Positions 21,112-28,948 are shown, counted from the first letter of the stretch. The stretch is 39,963 nt of DNA from JBAZHE01 sp964547855 (GCA_964547855.1 CAZJPG010000012.1:1-39963); one strand, 5' to 3'. Program-made: numbers and translations. Notes: generated by a model not told the origin, from the sequence alone.

Positions 21112-21537
21112 TTATTTCGTGTTTGACAATTGATTTCCTATAAAGGCAGTTATGGCGTAAGCGGCCATAACTATTACCAACCCTGTAGTGGCGGCGATTA
21201 TGGTTTGTTTAGCCTTATCTATTGTTGATTCATTGCCTTGGGCCAGCATCCAAGTTAGGCCGGAATATATTATTAAGACCAAGAAAATCACACCAACAAA
21301 AGATAGTACTACGCCGATTATTTTACCGACTAGAATTTGCGGTTTATTGGCGGCTGGGTCAAGGAGTGCTTCTTTGGCGCTAAAACCACCAGATGTCACG
21401 CTCACGGTCTCATCTAGTCCATAGTTGCCAGAGGGTGAATTGGATTGAGTCCCTTGCGCTGACGCAGAGGCACAGGCGAAGACGAAAAAAGCCGCCGAAA
21501 AGATTAAGATAGCGGTTTTTATGTGGTTTTTTATCAT
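21112..21537 (-). CDS. Pilin-like two-TM protein, array gene 2
   Basis: 141 residues from the ATG at 21537 (MIKNHIKTAILIFSAAFFVF), chosen because a signal peptide ending ASAQG follows and the start has the AAAAATATG context. The frame stays open for 34 codons upstream, but that part runs through the intergenic hairpins. A polar Ser/Gly-rich region precedes helix 1 (VLSFVGVIFLVLIIYSGLTWM). The hairpin LAQGNESTIDKAKQTII diverges slightly, with STI in place of DQV. Helix 2 is AATTGLVIVMAAYAITAFI. It is separated from gene 1 by 141 bases of strong RNA structure. Confidence 0.8.
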   Translation of the reverse strand: MIKNHIKTAILIFSAAFFVFACASASAQGTQSNSPSGNYGLDETVSVTSGGFSAKEALLDPAANKPQILVGKIIGVVLSFVGVIFLVLIIYSGLTWMLAQGNESTIDKAKQTIIAATTGLVIVMAAYAITAFIGNQLSNTK

Positions 21538-21588
21538 ATTTTTATGATTTTTTCGAGTACTATAAAGAGGTGGTCGTATCTCTTTTTC

Positions 21589-21676
21589 GCTGCTCTGGAC
21601 ACAAAATAATTTCTGTTCAGAGCAGCGGGCCTTTTTCAAAAGGCAGGCCCGCCAATTTCCTAAAACCGGTTTTAGG
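21589..21676 (-). promoter_or_regulatory. Three consecutive hairpins between array genes 1 and 2
   Basis: In transcription order: palindrome CCTAAAACC/GGTTTTAGG (21659-21676), starting 2 bases after the gene 1 stop; GC-rich stem GCGGGCCT/AGGCCCGC (21625-21632 with 21645-21652); and stem GCTGCTCTG/CAGAGCAGC (21589-21597 with 21618-21626). None is followed by a clear U-tract, so they look more like message-stabilising or processing structures than simple terminators. Confidence 0.65.
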
Positions 21677-21678
21677 AA

Positions 21679-22053
21679 CTAGGTATTGTTGGTAGCGTTA
21701 AGCAAGCTGTTCAAGACAAAGCTGGCGATACCCCAAGAAGCTAAGATGATGACCAAGCCGATGATACCAGCGACAATGATCTTCTTTGCTTCACCAACCT
21801 GATCCTCGTTTCCAGCTGCAGTCATCCACTTGAAACCTCCGATCAAGATGATGATCACCGCCAAAATGCCCAAGAAACCGAGCATAATGTTGATGATGGA
21901 AGCAGCAATTTCTCTTGGATCGCGTTGTCCCAATCCGGCGTTAGCGGCATAGTTCATACCGACATCGACGGCAGCCAAAGCTGGGGTGGCCATAGGAACG
22001 GCGATAGCCAAAACCATGGCGAAAGCGACCAAATAACGTAACATTTTTTTCAT
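21679..22053 (-). CDS. Pilin-like two-TM protein, array gene 1 (probable major subunit)
   Basis: 124 residues. Signal peptide MKKMLRYLVAFAMVLAIAVP ending ATPALAAVDV, a short mature N-terminus with no long outer loop, helix 1 (IINIMLGFLGILAVIIILIGGF), hairpin WMTAAGNEDQVGEAKKIIV, and helix 2 (AGIIGLVIILASWGIASFVL). It differs from the other members in expression signals: its own promoter at 22116-22144, a near-perfect ribosome site GGGAGGTGA 4 bases before the ATG, and a strong preference for ATC, GTC and GCC codons where its paralogues use ATT and ATA. These suggest an abundant major subunit, with the downstream genes expressed at lower levels. Confidence 0.85.
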   Translation of the reverse strand: MKKMLRYLVAFAMVLAIAVPMATPALAAVDVGMNYAANAGLGQRDPREIAASIINIMLGFLGILAVIIILIGGFKWMTAAGNEDQVGEAKKIIVAGIIGLVIILASWGIASFVLNSLLNATNNT

Positions 22054-22072
22054 AGTTCACCTCCCTTCTTAG

Positions 22073-22093
22073 TAGGAGCGTAAAAAACGCCCC
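22073..22093 (-). promoter_or_regulatory. Hairpin in the leader of the major pilin gene
   Basis: Stem GGAGCGT/ACGCCCC (one mismatch) with an A/T loop, upstream of the strong ribosome site. It may protect the 5' end of the message. Confidence 0.4.
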
Positions 22094-22115
22094 TTTGATT
22101 TAATAAGCTGTTAAT

Positions 22116-22144
22116 ATTTTAGCATATTGCAAGCCGACAGACAA
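22116..22144 (-). promoter_or_regulatory. Promoter of the pilin operon
   Basis: On the minus strand, TTGTCT (22139-22144), 17-base spacer ending TGC (extended -10), TAAAAT (22116-22121). It is back to back with the promoter at 22150. Confidence 0.7.
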
Positions 22145-22149
22145 TTACT

Positions 22150-22178
22150 TTGCTTAAAGGTCGGTCAGTATATATAAT
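22150..22178 (+). promoter_or_regulatory. Promoter giving a near-leaderless message
   Basis: TTGCTT (22150-22155), 17-base spacer, TATAAT (22173-22178). The ATG at 22189 begins 11 bases after the -10 box, so the transcript should have almost no leader. Confidence 0.65.
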
Positions 22179-22188
22179 GTAGTTATAT

Positions 22189-23817
22189 ATGTCTTATCTT
22201 AAAAAAACCAATTTTTTTGTTAAAATAACCATCGCATCTTTTTTTATCCTTGTTTTTTCCCTTCTTTTAAAGCATTCTTTTGGCTACTTAGATCCAGATT
22301 TCGGCTGGCATCTTAAGTTTGGAGAGGAAATCGCTTTAAGCGGGGATGTGCCAAGGATTAATTTGGTCAACTATACATTATTTAATATACCTTGGGTGGA
22401 TCATGAGTGGCTCTCTAATTTATTGACGTATTTTATTTTTAATTTTTCCGGGTATGTCGGTGTTAATATTTTTTTCTCATTTTTGGCATTACTCGCCTTT
22501 GTGGTGCAATATTTAATAGTTAAGAGATTTTTTATCCCCAAGGATCGTTTGGGAATTTTAATTTTTTTAGTCTTTCAATTCTTTTTTATTTTTGCTTCTC
22601 TGCCATCACTGGGGGTTAGGATGCAGGAGTTCACTTTGTTGTTTACCGCCATTCTTTTATTTATATTGTATGCCTATGAAAAAACTTCTAAACAGGCGGT
22701 TTTAATAATCCTACCGCCCTTGTTATATTTTTGGGCTTCTCTTCATGGGGGATTTTTATTTGGTCTTGGTTTGTTGTTTTTGTTTTTTGTGGCCAAGTCG
22801 ATCGAACCTTTTATTGTTAGAGGGTGGTCAGAAAATTTTTTGGAGAAAAGATCGATGTCCAAAAAAAGCTTGTTTATATTTTGTTTTTGGTCTCTTCTTT
22901 CCTTCTTAGCCACTCTAGTTACTCCTTATGGTTTAAAGCTTTATTCTTTTTTATTTAGCTATCGCAATGATTTTTATCTTGAACGGATATTCGAGTGGTT
23001 CCATCAGTTTCGCTACCCTTTCTTTTATTCACAACTTATTGGGTTGGATATAGCTTTTTTAATATTGGTTTGGTGGTTAGTGAGAGTTTTGTTGTTGCGA
23101 CGCAAGGTTGAGACAAAAATAAATTTGTGGGAGGCAGTTTTCTTTTTTGTTTTATCTTTTATGGCTGTAAGGTCTCGTCGTCATTTTCCTCTTTGGTCTA
23201 TTTTTTCGGTTCCAATATTGGCTTCTTTGACAGTGGAATTTGTTGGCTTAAAAATGAAACTATTACCAGAAGTTATCGCAAAATCATTCTTGTTGGACAA
23301 AGGAGTGAAAATATTTATTTTATTCTCAATATTGATTTCTTCGGCGGCTTGCCTTTTGGCTAGTGATATAAATAACGACCCCTGGAGTCATTATGGGTAT
23401 AAATATCCATATGCTGCCGTCGAATTTTTAAAGGATCATCCGGAGTATTCTCAGGGTAAGTTATTCAATGAATTTAATTGGGGAGGATATTTAATTTGGG
23501 TTTGGCCAGGGAAAGAATTGTTTATAGATGGGCGCTTGCCGCAAATGGAATATAAAGGACATTCTTTATTGGAGGAGTTTTATGAGTTTTCATCTAAAGA
23601 CAAGGCTGGGGATAAGTTAAATGAATATAGTATAGAAACTGTATTGATATCAGCTAAAAAAGATGAATTTTCCCCAGCTTGGTGGGAAAAATCTCTATTG
23701 GCCGTAAAGGATGACGATGAGGACAAATCTTCTTTGGGTGAATATTTAAGTTCTTCCCCGGATTGGAGGTTGGTGTATAATGACGATGTAGCCAAGGTGT
23801 TTATTCGAGAAAGATGA
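22189..23817 (+). CDS. Polytopic membrane protein, GT-C glycosyltransferase-like
   Basis: 542 residues with about 10-12 hydrophobic segments. The first outer loop contains DPDFGWHLKFGEEI, then PRINLVNYTLFNIPWVDHEWLS, the acidic loop pattern of a family of bacterial GT-C-like proteins that use polyprenyl-phosphate sugars. A soluble outer domain at about 400-542 includes NEFNWGGYLIWVWPGKELFIDGRLPQMEY and the ending WRLVYNDDVAKVFIRER. It likely transfers sugars to surface proteins or glycans, fed by the GT2 enzyme two genes downstream. The methyltransferase starts 4 bases after its stop. Confidence 0.78.
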   Translation: MSYLKKTNFFVKITIASFFILVFSLLLKHSFGYLDPDFGWHLKFGEEIALSGDVPRINLVNYTLFNIPWVDHEWLSNLLTYFIFNFSGYVGVNIFFSFLALLAFVVQYLIVKRFFIPKDRLGILIFLVFQFFFIFASLPSLGVRMQEFTLLFTAILLFILYAYEKTSKQAVLIILPPLLYFWASLHGGFLFGLGLLFLFFVAKSIEPFIVRGWSENFLEKRSMSKKSLFIFCFWSLLSFLATLVTPYGLKLYSFLFSYRNDFYLERIFEWFHQFRYPFFYSQLIGLDIAFLILVWWLVRVLLLRRKVETKINLWEAVFFFVLSFMAVRSRRHFPLWSIFSVPILASLTVEFVGLKMKLLPEVIAKSFLLDKGVKIFILFSILISSAACLLASDINNDPWSHYGYKYPYAAVEFLKDHPEYSQGKLFNEFNWGGYLIWVWPGKELFIDGRLPQMEYKGHSLLEEFYEFSSKDKAGDKLNEYSIETVLISAKKDEFSPAWWEKSLLAVKDDDEDKSSLGEYLSSSPDWRLVYNDDVAKVFIRER

Positions 23818-23821
23818 TTTT

Positions 23822-24550
23822 ATGGATTTACTAGATTACCACTTGCAAAAGAATAGTGATTATCTCCATTTTTGGTATAGGGCCAGAAAGGAGATGATAT
23901 TTTCTTGGTTGTCGTCTTTTTATTTTTCGGGCGCTAAACTTAAAATTGCCGATCTTGGTTGTGGTTGTGGTGAGGAGTTGGATGAGCTTAAGCGTTTTGG
24001 AGATGTAGCTGGCGTGGAGGTTAATTTTGAGGCTGCTGAATTAGCCAGGAAGAAAGGTGTCGAGGTTGTGGTTGGAGATCTTGCTGAAATAGATCTTGGC
24101 AAAGATGTTTATGATGTAGTGGTCGCTTTTGACTGCTTAGAACATATTAAGGATGATCGTTTAGTTTTATCCAAGGCTTATGCCGCACTTAAAGATGGCG
24201 GTCGAATATTTTTAACGGTTCCAGCCTATCCTTTTCTTTTTGGTCCGCATGATAGGGCTATGGGGCATTGGCGACGTTATCGTGACAAAGAGATCGCGGA
24301 AAAATTGGGGGCGGTTGGCTTTTCTGAGATAGTGGTTGGTCATTGGAATGTTTTGTTGTTTTTTCCTATTGTTTTTTGGCGTTTTTTAAAAAAGGTTTTT
24401 TCTCAAAAAAATTCTGCTCGACAAGATTATCGTTTGCCATCCAGACCGATTAATTGGTTGTTTTATAAGATAATGTCTTTAGAAAATATCATTGGCGGAC
24501 CGCTTCGTCGGTTACCAGGAGTATCGATCACGGTTTCCGCTAAAAAATAA
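23822..24550 (+). CDS. Class I SAM-dependent methyltransferase
   Basis: 242 residues. Motif I is KIADLGCGCGEELDEL near residues 40-55, with GVEVNFEAAELARKKGV, then DVVVAFDCLEHIKDD and LKDGGRIFLTVPAYPFLF, in the order of UbiG/Methyltransf_11-type enzymes. The FGPHDRAMGHWRRYRDKE segment after the core is often seen in methyltransferases of polysaccharide clusters. It is sandwiched between a GT-C-like protein and a polyprenyl-phosphate-type GT2, so the substrate may be a glycan or lipid-linked sugar. This is inferred from context. Confidence 0.85.
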   Translation: MDLLDYHLQKNSDYLHFWYRARKEMIFSWLSSFYFSGAKLKIADLGCGCGEELDELKRFGDVAGVEVNFEAAELARKKGVEVVVGDLAEIDLGKDVYDVVVAFDCLEHIKDDRLVLSKAYAALKDGGRIFLTVPAYPFLFGPHDRAMGHWRRYRDKEIAEKLGAVGFSEIVVGHWNVLLFFPIVFWRFLKKVFSQKNSARQDYRLPSRPINWLFYKIMSLENIIGGPLRRLPGVSITVSAKK

Positions 24551-24551
24551 T

Positions 24552-25277
24552 ATGAAGGTCGACATTTGCATACCGATATATAACGAAGCCAAGATACTTG
24601 AAGCTAATGTCAAGAAGCTGCTCGAGCATTGTCTGCGGGCTTGTTTTTGTTTTGATTGGAAAGTCGTTTTAATACTTAATGGTTCGACCGATGATTCCTT
24701 GGCCATTGCACAGAAGGTAGCTTCGGAGTTGCCGGGGTTTGTTAAGGTCGTCGAGGCTAGCGAGAAGGGGCGCGGAGCGGCATTAAAAGAGCATTGGCTT
24801 TCAAGCAGCGCTGACATATTAATGTATATGGATGCTGATTTAGCTGTTTCCCTTGAAGCCATTAAGAGGCTGATCGATGGTATTGTCGAAGAGGATTATG
24901 ACCTGGTTATTGGTTCGCGTCTTTTACCAGAATCAAAGATCGACCGTTCGTTTTGGCGGGAGCTTGTATCCAGATCCTATATGTATGTATCGCGCCTTGT
25001 TCTTTGGCATGGTCTGTCTGATTTGCAGTGTGGTTTTAAGGCTATTAAGCGAAAAGCGTTTAAAGCCATTTCATCAGACTTGATTAGTAAGGGGTGGTTG
25101 TTCGATACGGAAATGATATATTTGGCCAAAAAGAGGGGGTTAAGAATAAAAGAGATTCCGGTCGAGTGGGAGGAAAATCGCTACGATCAACGCCAGAGTA
25201 AAGTTAGGGTTTTTGGGGACAGCTTGGCGTTTTTGTTCGGTATAATAGAACTGAGATTCAGGAAGTTTAAGAAATAA
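24552..25277 (+). CDS. Family 2 glycosyltransferase (dolichyl-phosphate mannose/glucose synthase-like)
   Basis: 241 residues from the ATG at 24552, directly after the upstream stop, giving MKVDICIPIYNEAKILEANV. A longer in-frame start inside the previous gene is not needed. GT-A fold signs are LILNGSTDDS, EKGRGAALKEHWLSS, the metal-binding DADLAV, VIGSRLLPESKID and the acceptor-side segment LSDLQCGFKAIKRKAF. This matches DPM1/ALG5-type enzymes that load a sugar onto a polyprenyl phosphate carrier in the inner leaflet. There is no C-terminal membrane domain. It probably supplies the GT-C-like protein at 22189. Confidence 0.88.
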   Translation: MKVDICIPIYNEAKILEANVKKLLEHCLRACFCFDWKVVLILNGSTDDSLAIAQKVASELPGFVKVVEASEKGRGAALKEHWLSSSADILMYMDADLAVSLEAIKRLIDGIVEEDYDLVIGSRLLPESKIDRSFWRELVSRSYMYVSRLVLWHGLSDLQCGFKAIKRKAFKAISSDLISKGWLFDTEMIYLAKKRGLRIKEIPVEWEENRYDQRQSKVRVFGDSLAFLFGIIELRFRKFKK

Positions 25278-25313
25278 AAAGGCTAATTTTAGTTATAAAA
25301 ACATAAATTAAAG

Positions 25314-25343
25314 TTGACCTCTAGCGCTTTTTGGTGTTATTAT
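25314..25343 (+). promoter_or_regulatory. Promoter for the M23 peptidase gene
   Basis: TTGACC (25314-25319), 18-base spacer, TATTAT (25338-25343), with a leader of about 65 bases. Confidence 0.55.
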
Positions 25344-25413
25344 CCTTTTATAGGTTAACAATTTTTTTATTTCTAATTTCAACCGAACAATTAAAAAGGC
25401 GACCATAGATGTA

Positions 25414-26760
25414 TTGTTGGCGCTCTTAAAGTCGTTAGCTTTTATAAAGTCTTTCTTAACGGCTTTTTTTTCTTTTTTGCTTAGGCCTTTTTGGCGGGTT
25501 TTGAAATTTATCTTCTTTAAAATACTGGTAAAGATTTATCTTAACTATTTAGTCCTGATCAAGCGATTGGGTTGGGACAAGTTGCGTGGCAGCTTCGTGT
25601 CTTTTCTTTTGAATCAAAGAGTTGTACATGTTTTGGTTATAGTGTTGGCGGTTACTGTGTCGTTTTTTGGTCTTTTGTCAAAATATAGTCAGGCCAAAAC
25701 ATTATCGGATCGTGCCAGTAAGACGTTGTTGTCGGAAATGGTGTCTGGTGAATTTGTTGATATTTCCGCTGAAGATGATTATTTGATCGAAGAGGTGGTT
25801 GATGATGGTTCGGCGTCGACCCATAATCAGTTTCGTTATGATAATACCGCTCCGTCTGTAGCTGGGCACATGGGCATATCAACCAGTACAGATGATCTTT
25901 ATGCTAATGACCTGGATTCTAATTTAGCCTTGCGCGGTGATGATATTTTAGTAAAGCCTGAGCTGGCCACAACCAAGATAAGTAAGAAGACTAGAAAAGA
26001 GGCGATCGAATACGTGGTCAAACCGGGTGATTCAGTTTCTACTATCGCTTCGGATTTTGATATTAGTGTTAACACCATACTTTGGGAAAATGGTCTTACG
26101 GCCTATAGTTTGATTAGACCAGGGGATAAGTTGACGATTCTTCCGGACACTGGAGTGAATCACAAGGTGGCTAAAGGGGAGACTTTGGGTGCCATATCTT
26201 CTAAATATGACATTGACGCAGACGCGATATTGCTGGCAAATAATATGTCAGACGATGCCCCGTTAACCATAGGTCAAAAGTTATTTATTCCTGGTGGGAG
26301 AAAATATCAAGCACCTGTTGCTTCGAAGCCAGCCGCCCCGGCTTATAACCCTATAGCTGTAATTAAAGACCTTATTAATCCAGATGCTGACAATACACCG
26401 GCCAACAAGATGTTCTGGCCAACCAAGGGTGTCATAACTCAATACTACACTTGGAAACATCATGGTTTGGATATTGCCAATAAACAAGGAACTCCTATTT
26501 ATGCTTGCGATGCCGGCACGGTCGTTTATTCTGGTTGGAGCACAGCTGGTTATGGAAACATGATCGAGATCGATCATGGTGGAGGAAAACACACTCGTTA
26601 CGGACATTTCTACCAGCTTTCGGTTAAAGTTGGTGATAAGGTTCAACGCGGTCAATTGATCGGCTTAATGGGTACAACGGGACACTCTACTGGACCACAC
26701 TTGCATCTTGAGGTTAGAATAAATAATGTCACTTATAATCCTTTAAGCTATATAAAGTAA
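25414..26760 (+). CDS. LysM-containing M23 family peptidoglycan endopeptidase
   Basis: 448 residues from a TTG start; no in-frame ATG lies upstream. The first 60 residues are basic and amphipathic, followed by a membrane segment near 72-88 (VHVLVIVLAVTVSFFGLL), so the rest is outside. Two LysM modules follow at about 195-240 (YVVKPGDSVSTIASDFDISV) and 250-292 (HKVAKGETLGAISSKYDI). The M23 domain at about 345-445 has zinc ligands in HHGLDIA (His348/Asp352) and HLHLEV (His429, His431), plus YGHF. It should bind and cut peptidoglycan peptides in cell-wall remodelling. It likely forms a unit with the small membrane gene 5 bases downstream. Confidence 0.93.
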   Translation: MLALLKSLAFIKSFLTAFFSFLLRPFWRVLKFIFFKILVKIYLNYLVLIKRLGWDKLRGSFVSFLLNQRVVHVLVIVLAVTVSFFGLLSKYSQAKTLSDRASKTLLSEMVSGEFVDISAEDDYLIEEVVDDGSASTHNQFRYDNTAPSVAGHMGISTSTDDLYANDLDSNLALRGDDILVKPELATTKISKKTRKEAIEYVVKPGDSVSTIASDFDISVNTILWENGLTAYSLIRPGDKLTILPDTGVNHKVAKGETLGAISSKYDIDADAILLANNMSDDAPLTIGQKLFIPGGRKYQAPVASKPAAPAYNPIAVIKDLINPDADNTPANKMFWPTKGVITQYYTWKHHGLDIANKQGTPIYACDAGTVVYSGWSTAGYGNMIEIDHGGGKHTRYGHFYQLSVKVGDKVQRGQLIGLMGTTGHSTGPHLHLEVRINNVTYNPLSYIK

Positions 26761-26765
26761 AGCCT

Positions 26766-27017
26766 ATGTTAAGATTTTTTGGTGGTCTTTTAATTACGGC
26801 GCTCGGTATTTGGATGACAGTTAAATCCGAATCTTTTCTAAAAGCCTTTGGACCGATAGGTTGGTTCGAGAGGCACTTGGGAACTGAAGGCGGCTCTCGT
26901 TTGGGTTATAAATTTATCGGTGTTTTGATCGCATTCATAGGATTTTTGATTATGACCGGAATGATCAACGGTTTTATGGCTTGGCTTTTAGGACCATTAA
27001 TGAGAGGCGGATTTTAA
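26766..27017 (+). CDS. Small membrane protein (83 aa), unknown function
   Basis: Two hydrophobic segments, residues about 3-18 (RFFGGLLITALGIWMTV) and 48-70 (YKFIGVLIAFIGFLIMTGMI), linked by a polar region (GWFERHLGTEGGSRLGY). I do not recognise a named family, though short proteins of this pattern are common in Patescibacteria. It lies 5 bases after the M23 gene and 8 bases before the PHP gene, so the three are probably co-transcribed. Confidence 0.75.
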   Translation: MLRFFGGLLITALGIWMTVKSESFLKAFGPIGWFERHLGTEGGSRLGYKFIGVLIAFIGFLIMTGMINGFMAWLLGPLMRGGF

Positions 27018-27025
27018 AAATAAGT

Positions 27026-27748
27026 ATGGAACTTAAGAGTAATTTACATCTTCATACTAAAGAGGATTCTTATGATGTCCTTTTGTATTCTATCTACGAG
27101 GCGATCGATAGGGCGGCCGAACTTGGGTATAAGGTTTTAGCCTGGACTCCGCACCGTCAGGTTCTTTGTCGACAGGAACATGTGGAATATGCTAAAAAGA
27201 AAGACATAATACTTTTTCCAGGGATCGAAGCCAAGATCGGTGGTCGTGAAATTTTATTGATCGATTGCGATGTGAATGCTGAAAAGATCAAGACCTTTAA
27301 ACAGTTAATTGAATATAAAAAGGCTAATAATCAAGTTTTGGTGATCGCTCCGCACCCATTTTTTCCTTCTAAAGTAGCCCTGGCCGAAAAATTAGGAGAG
27401 TATATAGACTTGTTTGATGCCATTGAATTGTCGTGGTTTCACACAAAGGATATTGACTTTAATTCTCAAGCAGCTAAAATGGCTGCTAGGCACAATAAGA
27501 CGTATATAGCGACTTCTGATACTCACCGCCTGGATTGTTTGGAGAGGTCGTATTCTTTTATAGAGGCCGAAAAAGATAAGGATTCTATAAAGAGGGCGAT
27601 CATTGCTGGAAAGGTGAGAAATTTTTCTGAACCGATAAGTTTGTTTGAGGCTATTTGGTTTTTAACTTGGCTGGATTGGAGGCCTAGGGCGATCATTTTT
27701 AGATTTGGAAGGAAATTCAAGCGTTTTTGGAAAAGAATTAAAGGATAA
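27026..27748 (+). CDS. PHP-domain metal-dependent phosphoesterase
   Basis: 240 residues from the ATG at 27026 (MELKSNLHLHTKEDSYDVLL); an in-frame start inside the upstream gene is less likely. PHP motifs are NLHLHTKEDS, the WTPHRQ loop, FPGIEAKI with the metal-binding Glu, IAPHPFFPS and the final TSDTHRLD. All are typical of trinuclear metal sites. Family members hydrolyse nucleotide or histidinol phosphates; the substrate here is unknown. A basic C-terminus (FGRKFKRFWKRIKG) may contact membrane or nucleic acid. tRNA-Ala follows 7 bases after the stop. Confidence 0.88.
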   Translation: MELKSNLHLHTKEDSYDVLLYSIYEAIDRAAELGYKVLAWTPHRQVLCRQEHVEYAKKKDIILFPGIEAKIGGREILLIDCDVNAEKIKTFKQLIEYKKANNQVLVIAPHPFFPSKVALAEKLGEYIDLFDAIELSWFHTKDIDFNSQAAKMAARHNKTYIATSDTHRLDCLERSYSFIEAEKDKDSIKRAIIAGKVRNFSEPISLFEAIWFLTWLDWRPRAIIFRFGRKFKRFWKRIKG

Positions 27749-27755
27749 GATTTAA

Positions 27756-27828
27756 GGGCCAGTAGCTCATTTGGTAGAGCACCTGCTTTGCAAGCAGGGG
27801 GTGAGGGGTTCGAACCCCCTCTGGTCCA
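27756..27828 (+). tRNA. tRNA-Ala (anticodon TGC)
   Basis: Cloverleaf with acceptor GGGCCAG/CTGGTCC, D-arm GCTCATTTGGTAGAGC, anticodon stem CCTGC/GCAGG around loop TTTGCAA (anticodon TGC) and T-arm GAGGGGTTCGAACCCCCTC. Discriminator A, no encoded CCA. It lies 7 bases after the PHP gene, possibly on the same transcript. Confidence 0.95.
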
Positions 27829-27844
27829 CAAAATCAAAAAAAAT

Positions 27845-27882
27845 AAAAAAGCGACCCTCTTACTAAGAGTGGTCGCTTTTTT
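27845..27882. terminator. Bidirectional terminator
   Basis: Twelve-base stem A6-GCGACC (27845-27856) with GGTCGC-T6 (27871-27882), extended by an inner CTCT/AGAG. It separates tRNA-Ala from the convergent gene at 27887. Confidence 0.9.
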
Positions 27883-27886
27883 GCGG

Positions 27887-28450
27887 TCATTTTCGTAAAT
27901 GATCGCAAAATCTGCCAATGTCCAAAAGATGGATGCCCATTTTATTGAGAGCCGATCCGGCCAATCTTAACATGAAGTTACCTTCGTTGTATCGGCCATT
28001 TTTAATCCAGTCAGCCGCTAATTTGCGATCGAATGTGTCGCAAATAGCTATTTTTCCTCCCTCGACCGCTGCCATGAGCAGAAAAGCCTTCGTGCTTTCA
28101 AGACGCATATCTCGGAGCATTTTTCGGTTGCTGCCAGCTTTTTTCTTAACGGAAAGAAAATCGGTGCAGACTAAATCTATGCGTCTGATGTCGTTCTTGG
28201 CCAAAGCTTCGGCGTTTTTACTCCTACTCCTGATTCCGGCAATGGTCGTGCTGGTCGGGGTCATGTATTCGTTAGGTTGACCCCAATAATACTTTAATAT
28301 CTTATCTTCTTTTACACCATTACTTACAAGATATTCAGCATTATGACTGGGAGCTTTTATCTCCCAACCCTGTTCTATCAAAACCTTGGCTAAGTAAATG
28401 ATATTTTCAGGGTCATGAAAGAAAAAAAGAGCCAACTTCTTATTTTCCAT
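27887..28450 (-). CDS. MGS-like domain protein, distantly like the PurH N-terminal domain
   Basis: 187 residues. The start MENKKLALFFFHDPENIIYLAKVLIEQGWEI followed by APSHNAEYLVSNGV has the Rossmann-like opening of methylglyoxal-synthase/IMP-cyclohydrolase domains (sense, locate, strip off a phosphate group). The later RDMRLESTKAFLLMAAVEGG recalls the PurH segment GGPxLIRAAAKN. The hallmark GRVKTLHP motif is not clear, so catalysis is uncertain. There is no AICAR transformylase domain and no purine genes nearby. It is a single gene with ribosome site AAGGAAAG before the ATG and a terminator after the stop. It could be a ligand sensor; confidence in function is low. Confidence 0.6.
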   Translation of the reverse strand: MENKKLALFFFHDPENIIYLAKVLIEQGWEIKAPSHNAEYLVSNGVKEDKILKYYWGQPNEYMTPTSTTIAGIRSRSKNAEALAKNDIRRIDLVCTDFLSVKKKAGSNRKMLRDMRLESTKAFLLMAAVEGGKIAICDTFDRKLAADWIKNGRYNEGNFMLRLAGSALNKMGIHLLDIGRFCDHLRK

Positions 28451-28582
28451 AGCGCTTCCTTTCCTTGGGCGTTTAAGAAGTTTTTGGTTTGTTTATAATA
28501 GGCTAAAAATGATTTTTTGTCAAGTTTAACTATTAAAAAATAAGTGGTTTTAGGATGTGTTTTTAAAATACGCCTTTGATGT

Positions 28583-28588
28583 TATAAT
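28583..28588 (+). promoter_or_regulatory. -10 element for the 92-aa gene
   Basis: TATAAT at 28583-28588 with no convincing -35. It predicts a leader of about 35 bases. Confidence 0.45.
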
Positions 28589-28629
28589 AAAGCACAAGGA
28601 CTGGAAGGAGGGAAGGAAGGAGGCAGTTT

Positions 28630-28908
28630 ATGGCTATTGGCAGTCTTCGTGGTTTTCAAGAAGCTCTTTCTTCTTGTGATCTGGAAACGATCAAGGAGGC
28701 CGGAGAGTATCTTAGAAGATTGGAAAATCTTTGCGCTAATAGAAACGATGAGGTGGCTTTGGCTGGCTTAGCTCGTCGTCGCACTGAATTGCGCGACTCT
28801 TATTTATCGATGCGGAATTATTTAAACTCCGGAGTCAATAATCAAGAGGCTAAGTCTTTCGTCGATCGTGAGATCAATCGTTTGAACAGTTTATTGCGGG
28901 AGGTATAG
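28630..28908 (+). CDS. Small helical hypothetical protein (92 aa)
   Basis: I do not recognise it. It is soluble and almost all helical, Arg/Glu/Leu-rich (AGEYLRRLENLCANRNDEV, GLARRRTELRDSYLSMRNYL), with no membrane segment. The ATG follows a purine-rich run including GGAAGGAGG, a strong ribosome site. It is a single-gene unit ending in a terminator, upstream of polA. In size and signals it resembles the unit at 7220, but the sequences are not obviously related. Confidence 0.72.
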   Translation: MAIGSLRGFQEALSSCDLETIKEAGEYLRRLENLCANRNDEVALAGLARRRTELRDSYLSMRNYLNSGVNNQEAKSFVDREINRLNSLLREV

Positions 28909-28948
28909 GGGTTTTTATGTCGAGATTTTCCAGATCAGAAATTTTTTC

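Noticed and set aside
21538..21639. N-terminal extension of pilin array gene 2
   Set aside because: The 34 extra codons translate the intergenic hairpins, and a proper signal peptide starts at 21537.
15828..23817. UGA recoded as an amino acid, as in Gracilibacteria/SR1
   Set aside because: rnpA and the gene at 22189 end naturally at TGA, and the family proteins have no internal in-frame TGA, so code 11 fits.
24492..24551. Upstream start of the GT2 gene inside the methyltransferase
   Set aside because: The 20 extra residues have no family match, and the enzyme begins canonically at 24552.
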